A stretch of DNA of 9,271 nucleotides from Candidatus Omnitrophota bacterium (GTDB lineage Bacteria > Omnitrophota > Koll11 > Pluralincolimonadales > Pluralincolimonadaceae), in assembly GCA_022709465.1 (NCBI GenBank), contig JAKLIT010000049.1:1-9271 (forward strand). Reading direction: 5' to 3'. Numbering within the stretch: position 1 is the first letter of the stretch; each line of letters starts with the position of its first letter. The translations under genes were made by a program, and so were the position numbers. Of the stretch, positions 4,845 to 9,271 are shown piece by piece. The notes under the pieces were generated by a model. The model ran no database searches, was not told the origin of the DNA, and saw nothing but the letters and a program-made list of their open reading frames with translations.

Positions 4845-7235
4845 ATGCCTTTAGCCTGGATAGCGGTTTACCTATCTGCGGGGATCTGGATATCAAGTAT
4901 TATCCGGGTCCCCGTATTGTTTTCCGCGGTGCTTGCCGTTTTTTCCCTCGCGATATCAGCCACTTTCATTAAAAAGGCCAAGTTCTCGTTCTTGGCGCTT
5001 TCCGCGGCGTTCTTCTTCATAGGATGCATGCTTTTCGGGGCCAGCCAGGCCCTGCCCGCCGGCCATATAAGGGACTTCACTCCCTCCTACCCAGAAGAGG
5101 CCCTACTCGAGGGGGACGTGGCGGACGACCCTTCTGTAACGAAGACATTTTACGGCGAACCCAGGACAAACTTTGTCCTTGAGGCGCGTGAATTGCGGCG
5201 CGGCGGGATAAAGGCCCGCGTCTCGGGCAAGGTAAAGGTCTCTGTGGTAGGGCGGCCGGAGAAGGTCCCCTCTTACGGGGACGCGGTTACCCTGCGCGGA
5301 AAGTTATCGATGCCGCAGGGGCCCGGCAATCCCGGTGAATTCGATAATGCGAAATACCTCGCGAGGCACCGCATATTCTCGTCATTTTCGGCTAACGCGA
5401 GAGAAATGAAAGTCACCGCAGGGGCGGGCAAAAAGAACCCGGTGGCCGGTTATGCCTACAAGGCCAGGGAAAGAATAAGAGAGCTTATATCCGGACATAT
5501 TCCCGAGGGAGACTCCGGGGATTTTCTTATCGCGATCCTGCTGGGGCTGAGGCAGGGCCTGAGCGACGGCCTAAACGATGATTTCATGAAGACCGGGACC
5601 GTCCACCTGCTCGCGATAAGCGGGCTCAATGTCGGGCTCATCGCTTTCCTCATGCTGTTGATCTTTGGGATGCTCAGGATTCCGAGAAAGGCCGGTTACT
5701 GCGCCGCCATAATCCTGCTCGCGTTTTACGCGGTGCTTACGAACGGAACGCCGTCCGTAATAAGGGCGACGGTCATGTCTATCGCGATACTTGCCGGACT
5801 GATCATCGGCAGGGACGCTTCGCTCTGGAATTCCCTGGGGCTTGCGGCGATAATCATACTCGGTTGTGATCCCGCCGCGCTTTTTGATATTGGGTTCCAG
5901 TTATCTTTCCTGTCCGTGGCGTCGCTCTTGTATTTTGCTCCGCTGGTACGGAACTTTGCCTCTAAGGCAAAGTTCCGTAATTACATAATACAGGGCTGCG
6001 CGGTCTCGCTTGCCGCATGGGTAGGTGTCGCGCCGCTTATACTGGCGTATTTCAATATAGTCACGCCGATAGCGGTCATCGCTAACCTTATCGCGGTGCC
6101 GCTCTCGTTCGCGATAACCGCGGCCGCCGTGCCGTTCATCGTATTCGGTTTCGTGCTGCCTGCCGTCGGGAATGTATTCGCCGCGGCCGTATGGTTCCTG
6201 TGCGAAGCCCTTTTTCGGGCGAACGGCCTGCTTGCGAAAGTCCCGCTGGGCCATTTTTACCTGCCCGCGCCGCCGGTTTATACGATAATCGCGTATTATC
6301 TTTTCATTCTCGCTTATACGCAGAGGGAAAGGTTCGGGATAAGGGGCGCTAAGATCGCGGTTACGGCGCTCATAACGGCGAATATCTTCATCTGGACGAA
6401 CGCGCTCGCGCCCGCATGTAAAGACCTGCGGGCCACATTCCTCGACGTGGGCCATGGCGATTCTGTCTTTGTGGAATTCCCGGGCGGCGGCAATATGCTG
6501 ATAGACGGAGGCGGGGGAGGAGATGACTGGGATGCCGGCAAGAATATAGTGCTTCCGTTCCTCAGGAGCAAGGGCGTGCAGGTGCTCGACGCGGTCGTAC
6601 TGACACATCCGGATGCCGACCATGTAGGAGGCTTGTCCGCCGTGCTCGAAGGCGTCGCAGCCAGGAATATATTCGAGAGCGGCGCCGGATCGGGGACTTC
6701 GCTCTACAGTTCTTTCGAGAGGGTCGCCCGCGCGCGGCGCATCCCGCGCCATATCCTGAAACGAGGGGATCTGATAACCGGCGCGCGCGGAGCCGATATT
6801 ACCTGCCTCAACCCCTGTGAGGGGCGCGCATCCGACGGATCGATACCCATTAACGACAGGTCGGTCGCGCTCGGAATAAAATTCGGGGCCAGGAGGTTCC
6901 TTTTTTGCGGGGATATCGGAAGCGGTTTGATATCGGAGGTATTCCTCGGATATCCGGATGCCGCAAGGTCCGGGCTGATAATGCTTCCGCACCACGGGCA
7001 GAAGCTCAGCGAAGAAGCGCAAGCGTCCATAGAGGCCGCAAAACCCGAATACGCCGTCATCTCACAGGGCAGGGCCCAAAGGGAGTGGTCGGCGTCGGAA
7101 AAGATGCAGGAACTGATGCGCTCCAAAGGCATAAAGGCCTTCAGGACGAACGATGGCGGAGCGGTATTCGCGTCGACGGACGGCAAAGGACTTATTGTGG
7201 ATAATTTCAAAAGTAGCCGTAAAATTTCACGTTGA
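4845..7235 (+). CDS. comEC: ComEC/Rec2 DNA-uptake channel with metallo-beta-lactamase domain
   Basis: This 796-aa polytopic inner-membrane protein carries single-stranded DNA into the cytosol during natural transformation. The order is: N-terminal membrane helices (1-70), an extracytoplasmic OB-like DUF4131 segment (about 75-190), the competence domain with many helices (about 225-520, containing TGTVHLLAISGLNVG at 250-264 and SVIRATVM at 304-311), and a C-terminal metallo-beta-lactamase-like domain (about 527-790). The last has FLDVGHGDS (532-540), the metal motif THPDADHVGG (587-596), FCGDIG (687-692) and LPHHG (714-718), so the nuclease-like site looks intact. The usual His of AISGLHVG is Asn262 here. 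It starts 6 nt after the PPIase stop with only a weak Shine-Dalgarno, so is probably coupled. A 15-bp perfect hairpin lies inside (5947-5979), and a promoter overlaps the stop codon. Confidence 0.96.
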   Translation: MPLAWIAVYLSAGIWISSIIRVPVLFSAVLAVFSLAISATFIKKAKFSFLALSAAFFFIGCMLFGASQALPAGHIRDFTPSYPEEALLEGDVADDPSVTKTFYGEPRTNFVLEARELRRGGIKARVSGKVKVSVVGRPEKVPSYGDAVTLRGKLSMPQGPGNPGEFDNAKYLARHRIFSSFSANAREMKVTAGAGKKNPVAGYAYKARERIRELISGHIPEGDSGDFLIAILLGLRQGLSDGLNDDFMKTGTVHLLAISGLNVGLIAFLMLLIFGMLRIPRKAGYCAAIILLAFYAVLTNGTPSVIRATVMSIAILAGLIIGRDASLWNSLGLAAIIILGCDPAALFDIGFQLSFLSVASLLYFAPLVRNFASKAKFRNYIIQGCAVSLAAWVGVAPLILAYFNIVTPIAVIANLIAVPLSFAITAAAVPFIVFGFVLPAVGNVFAAAVWFLCEALFRANGLLAKVPLGHFYLPAPPVYTIIAYYLFILAYTQRERFGIRGAKIAVTALITANIFIWTNALAPACKDLRATFLDVGHGDSVFVEFPGGGNMLIDGGGGGDDWDAGKNIVLPFLRSKGVQVLDAVVLTHPDADHVGGLSAVLEGVAARNIFESGAGSGTSLYSSFERVARARRIPRHILKRGDLITGARGADITCLNPCEGRASDGSIPINDRSVALGIKFGARRFLFCGDIGSGLISEVFLGYPDAARSGLIMLPHHGQKLSEEAQASIEAAKPEYAVISQGRAQREWSASEKMQELMRSKGIKAFRTNDGGAVFASTDGKGLIVDNFKSSRKISR
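5163..5179. repeat. 17-nt palindrome inside comEC
   Basis: AGGACAAA (5163-5170) and TTTGTCCT (5172-5179) are exact reverse complements around a single central C. It encodes part of the soluble extracytoplasmic segment. Symmetry of this length by chance in one window is possible. Confidence 0.6.
5947..5979. repeat. Perfect 15-bp hairpin inside comEC
   Basis: TACGGAACTTTGCCT (5947-5961) and AGGCAAAGTTCCGTA (5965-5979) are exact reverse complements with a 3-nt loop CTA. It is in frame within codons 368-379 (VRNFASKAKFRN), a loop between predicted membrane helices; the encoded peptide is itself nearly symmetric. There is no T-tract, and the reading frame continues through intact competence-domain and lactamase motifs, so it is neither a gene end nor a disruption. 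Confidence 0.92.
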
Positions 7236-7259
7236 CAAAAGGTGCCTCCGGGGTATAAA
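7232..7259 (+). promoter_or_regulatory. Sigma70-type promoter across the comEC stop codon
   Basis: TTGACA (7232-7237) is a perfect -35 consensus, separated by 16 bp from TATAAA (7254-7259); the overlapping TAAAAT (7256-7261) would give 18 bp. The comEC stop TGA is contained in the -35 box. Predicted transcription start is around 7265-7268, leaving a leader of about 20 nt before the PilZ ATG at 7285. It should drive pilZ-bamD-lptE-holA independently of upstream genes. Assignment is by consensus match only. Confidence 0.75.
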
Positions 7260-7272
7260 ATTATCTATGATT

Positions 7273-7278
7273 AGGGGG
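7273..7278 (+). promoter_or_regulatory. Shine-Dalgarno deciding the PilZ start
   Basis: AGGGGG lies 6 nt before ATG 7285 and favours that codon. The in-frame ATG at 7267 would coincide with the predicted transcription start, and an upstream in-frame ATG at 7153 lies inside comEC and before the promoter. Confidence 0.7.
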
Positions 7279-7284
7279 CGCTCT

Positions 7285-7647
7285 ATGCAATCTAAGTCAG
7301 ATTTCCCTGAAAGAAGGCAGTTCGAGCGGGTCAACACGGCCATGTCGGTCCAGTACAGGGGAATACGCCAGGCCAACGGTTCCGTCATAAGCGCCATCTC
7401 CAGGGACATTTCCACGGGCGGCGTAAGGATGCTCGTAAATGAGTTCATATCCGTATTTACGAGGCTCGTCCTGGATATCGCGGTGCCATCCACCCCGAAA
7501 CCCGTAAGGGTGGTCTCGAAGGTAGCATGGGTACGCAAACGCCCTTATGGGGAACAGTATGAAGTCGGGGTCGAATTTGTCGATATGCCCGACGAAGACA
7601 GGCGCAGCATATGTGATTTTGTCGAAAGGTCCGTCCTCAGGCAGTAA
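7285..7647 (+). CDS. PilZ domain protein, predicted c-di-GMP receptor
   Basis: This 120-aa protein is essentially one PilZ domain. Both signature motifs for cyclic di-GMP binding are present: RxxxR at R11-R15 (RQFER) and DxSxxG at D41-G46 (DISTGG), followed by beta-barrel strands and the typical late motif YEVGVEFVDM. No signal peptide, membrane helix or second domain is seen, so it is probably a cytosolic adaptor that changes partner binding when c-di-GMP rises. It is the first gene after a strong promoter and 30 bp upstream of the bamD-like gene, which suggests, without proving, a link between c-di-GMP and the cell envelope. The start at 7285 was chosen on the Shine-Dalgarno and promoter position. 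A 9-bp inverted repeat lies at 7432-7463. The domain assignment is firm; the cellular output is unknown. Confidence 0.92.
   Translation: MQSKSDFPERRQFERVNTAMSVQYRGIRQANGSVISAISRDISTGGVRMLVNEFISVFTRLVLDIAVPSTPKPVRVVSKVAWVRKRPYGEQYEVGVEFVDMPDEDRRSICDFVERSVLRQ
7432..7463. repeat. Perfect 9-bp inverted repeat inside the PilZ gene
   Basis: CTCGTAAAT (7432-7440) and ATTTACGAG (7455-7463) are exact reverse complements around a 14-nt loop. It lies in codons 50-60, just after the DxSxxG motif. It is weaker than the nfo and comEC hairpins because of the longer loop. Confidence 0.6.
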
Positions 7648-7677
7648 ACCCGCTATAACCCGGAAAGCGAAACGTCA

Positions 7678-8634
7678 ATGAGAAGATATCTTTTTATTAT
7701 ATTAGCGGCTGTAGCCGTCGTTGCGGCAGTGCCGTCCGTCCATGCCTACTGGATATGGACCCCGCAGACGGGCACCTGGATAAACCCGAAGTGGGCCGTC
7801 AAGGACACTCCGCAGGAACAGTTCGACTGGGCCATGAAATTCTACGATTCCAAGGATTACAAGAAGGCCGCGGACGAGTTCCAGAAGCTCGTCCGCTATT
7901 ACCCGCAGGCGGAACTTTCGGCCGAAGGGCAGTATTTTGCCGGCAAGTCCTACGAAGGCCTCGAGGAATACGAGCAGGCATTTAATGCTTACCAGAAGGC
8001 AATAGAGACATACCCCTTCTCGAAGCGGTTAGACGAGATGATGGAGCTGCAGTATGAGATCGCGAACAAATTCTACCTCGGCGAGAAGGTCCGGCTCTGG
8101 GGTATACCGACCTTCCCGTCGGTATACAGGGCTATAGAGATGTACCAGAAGGTAATCGATAACGCACCTTACGGCAAGTTTGCGGACCAGGCGTTGTATA
8201 AGATGGGCGAATGCTACAAGAAAGCCGGTGATTTCCAGCAGGCGAGGCTGACTTTCCAGAAACTCGTCGACGAGCATCCCGAGAGCAAGCTCGCGGAGGA
8301 GGCGAACTTCCAGGTGGGGCTTTGCGCCTCGCAGGCGTCGCTAAAACCGAGCTACGACCAGTCCGAGACGGATTCGGCCCTGCAGGAGATAGAGGATTTT
8401 TCGAAACGCCACCCGGAATCGAACCTCTCCGGCGAGGCGGACAAGATGCGCCAGTCGTTGAGGGAGAAGAAGGCGCTGAGCGATTATAACATCGCGGATT
8501 TCTACTGGAGGCAGGGGCAGTACAAGGCGGCCGAAGTATACTATAAGAGCATCGTCGATGCCCTGCCCGATACGGATACCGCGAAGAAGGCGCAGGAACG
8601 GCTCGACATAATAGAAAAGAAGAAGAAAAAATGA
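7678..8634 (+). CDS. bamD: BamD-like outer-membrane assembly TPR protein
   Basis: This 318-aa exported protein is built from tetratricopeptide-type helical repeats, as in BamD (YfiO) of the beta-barrel assembly machine. An N-terminal signal peptide (1-23) ends in VHA before YWIWTP, a signal peptidase I site. Repeats are visible around 47-80 (FDWAMKFYDSKDYKKAADEF), 84-117, 150-165, 168-203 and 268-300. The C-terminus is Lys-rich (KKKKK). BamD of E. coli is a lipoprotein of about 245 aa; this one is longer and has no lipobox Cys, so it is probably soluble in the periplasm or held by partners. Other periplasmic TPR proteins (CpoB/YbgF-like) are the main alternative, though they usually carry a coiled coil, not seen here. 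LptE overlaps its stop (ATGA). Two perfect short hairpins lie inside the gene. GGAAAG at 7662-7667 is a modest Shine-Dalgarno. Confidence 0.83.
   Translation: MRRYLFIILAAVAVVAAVPSVHAYWIWTPQTGTWINPKWAVKDTPQEQFDWAMKFYDSKDYKKAADEFQKLVRYYPQAELSAEGQYFAGKSYEGLEEYEQAFNAYQKAIETYPFSKRLDEMMELQYEIANKFYLGEKVRLWGIPTFPSVYRAIEMYQKVIDNAPYGKFADQALYKMGECYKKAGDFQQARLTFQKLVDEHPESKLAEEANFQVGLCASQASLKPSYDQSETDSALQEIEDFSKRHPESNLSGEADKMRQSLREKKALSDYNIADFYWRQGQYKAAEVYYKSIVDALPDTDTAKKAQERLDIIEKKKKK
7870..7896. repeat. Perfect 9-bp hairpin inside bamD (first)
   Basis: GCGGACGAG (7870-7878) and CTCGTCCGC (7888-7896) are exact reverse complements with a 9-nt loop, spanning codons 65-73 (ADEFQKLVR) of the first TPR unit. 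Confidence 0.7.
8102..8127. repeat. Perfect 10-bp hairpin inside bamD (second)
   Basis: GTATACCGAC (8102-8111) and GTCGGTATAC (8118-8127) are exact reverse complements with a 6-nt loop CTTCCC. It spans codons 142-150 (GIPTFPSVY), a proline-containing linker between helical repeats. Confidence 0.8.
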
Positions 8635-9185
8635 AAAAGATATCCCTCGCGTTAACGGCGCTTATCCTCGCGGCATCTGTGGCGGGATGCGGCTATTCGA
8701 CACGCTCGCTCGCGTACAGCAAAGCGACGAAGATATTCATCAAACCGTTCGAGAACAAGGTCGACCTGAATATAAGCACCGACCTTTCCGACAAGAACCC
8801 CTACCGGCTCTACCGTCCGGGAATGGAGGTCAAGGTCACGAACGCGGTGATAAACAGGTTCATGGTGGACGGCTACCTTAAAGTGGTCTCGGACGAAGAC
8901 CAGGCGGACCTCATACTGACGGGCGCCCTGATAAATTACGACAAACAGCCCCTCAGGTACGACCAGCGCAGCGAGAACGTCGAAGAGTACAGGGCCAATA
9001 TCATAGTGGACTTATCGCTCGAGGATGTGGCCAACGCCAAGACGGCCTGGACCGAGAACGGTTTCGTAGGTTTCCAGGAATACGCGCTGACCGGGCCGAA
9101 GGCCAAGTCGGAGGATACTGCGATAAACGAAGCGGTAGAAGACCTGGCGGACAGGATCGTTGAAAGGACCGTTGAGGATTGGTAG
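8631..9185 (+). CDS. lptE: LptE-family LPS-assembly lipoprotein
   Basis: This 184-aa outer-membrane lipoprotein would plug and support LptD during lipopolysaccharide insertion at the outer membrane. The signal peptide ends in lipobox VAGC with lipidated Cys20, followed by GYSTRSL, the characteristic CGY start of LptE proteins. Next comes a short beta segment (KIFIKPFENKVD, 34-45), a helix with VTNAVINRFMVDGYLKVV (69-86) and DQADLILTGALINYDKQPL (90-108), and strands ending in a helix. Length is close to the E. coli protein (193 aa). The ATG overlaps the bamD stop (ATGA), so translation is coupled, and holA follows 9 bp later, an lptE-holA adjacency also found in E. coli. Confidence rests on family pattern and context, since LptE sequences diverge strongly. 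Confidence 0.85.
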   Translation: MKKISLALTALILAASVAGCGYSTRSLAYSKATKIFIKPFENKVDLNISTDLSDKNPYRLYRPGMEVKVTNAVINRFMVDGYLKVVSDEDQADLILTGALINYDKQPLRYDQRSENVEEYRANIIVDLSLEDVANAKTAWTENGFVGFQEYALTGPKAKSEDTAINEAVEDLADRIVERTVEDW

Positions 9186-9194
9186 GGCCTTCAG

Positions 9195-9271
9195 ATGCCC
9201 GGTTTAGTATATCTTTTTCTAGGAAGAGAGAACGCCCTTAAAGGGGAAGCCCTCGAAGAACTCAAGAAACA
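9195..9271 (+). CDS. holA: DNA polymerase III delta subunit, 5' fragment
   Basis: Only the first 25 codons are in the window; the gene is cut by the right edge. They read MPGLVYLFLGRENALKGEAL followed by EELKK. This matches the opening of HolA, where a beta strand (VYLFLG) runs into a helix starting with a charged turn and [ED]xLKxEAL. HolA opens the sliding clamp within the clamp loader. AGGG at 9184-9187, overlapping the lptE stop, gives a Shine-Dalgarno with a 7-nt spacer. Position directly after lptE strengthens the call. With so few residues, another small ATPase-like start cannot be fully excluded. Confidence 0.75.
   Translation, partial: MPGLVYLFLGRENALKGEALEELKK

Noticed and set aside
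6088..6117. 8-bp inverted repeat TTATCGCG/CGCGATAA in comEC
   Set aside because: With a 14-nt loop, repeats of this size are expected by chance in a window this long.
5901..7022. Long open frame on the minus strand opposite comEC (373 aa)
   Set aside because: The + strand frame carries intact competence and metallo-beta-lactamase motifs; the antisense product is low-complexity Arg-rich and unsupported.
7153..7284. N-terminal extension of the PilZ protein from an ATG at 7153
   Set aside because: It would lie inside comEC and upstream of the strong promoter, and the extra residues match no PilZ feature; ATG 7285 has the Shine-Dalgarno.
7501..7551. Imperfect inverted repeat CCCGTAAGGG/CCCTTATGGG in the PilZ gene
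   Set aside because: One mismatched pair and a 31-nt loop make it unremarkable.

Overview
The window looks like an ordinary chromosomal stretch from a Gram-negative bacterium of moderate-to-high GC, most likely an uncultured lineage. BamD-like and LptE-like proteins imply an outer membrane with LPS. The run nfo, leuS, HhH/ComEA-like, PPIase lipoprotein, comEC, PilZ, bamD, lptE, holA, with heavy use of ATA (Ile) and AGG (Arg) codons, reminds me of Candidatus Omnitrophota (OP3) or related lineages. That placement is inference from memory of gene order and style, not from a search. All protein genes are on the + strand.

Layout. Positions 1-145 have no assignable gene but hold one arm and the loop of a perfect 16-bp inverted repeat, whose right arm runs into the 5' end of a tRNA-Ala(GGC) gene at 146-221. 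Eighteen bases after the tRNA comes endonuclease IV (nfo). Its stop codon overlaps the TTG start of leuS, and the leuS stop in turn overlaps the TTG start of a short membrane-anchored HhH (ComEA-like) protein. After a 72-bp gap containing a short direct repeat and a good Shine-Dalgarno comes a parvulin-type PPIase lipoprotein, followed 6 bp later by the DNA-uptake channel ComEC. A strong sigma70-type promoter (TTGACA, 16 bp, TATAAA) lies across the comEC stop codon. It should drive a second unit: a PilZ protein, a BamD-like TPR protein, the LptE lipoprotein and the start of holA, which is cut by the window edge.

The genes make biological sense as three mixed themes: DNA repair, translation and replication (nfo, leuS, tRNA-Ala, holA); natural transformation (ComEA-like, ComEC); and outer-membrane assembly (periplasmic PPIase lipoprotein, BamD, LptE), with a PilZ protein at the head of the last group. 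leuS, lptE and holA also sit together in enterobacteria; here five genes lie between leuS and lptE.

I do not see a novel defence or mobile system. The most unusual signal is structural: several perfect short-loop inverted repeats inside coding sequences (nfo, comEC, pilZ and twice in bamD) and the long inverted repeat that overlaps the tRNA 5' end. No rho-independent terminator, CRISPR array, insertion sequence or riboswitch was recognised.
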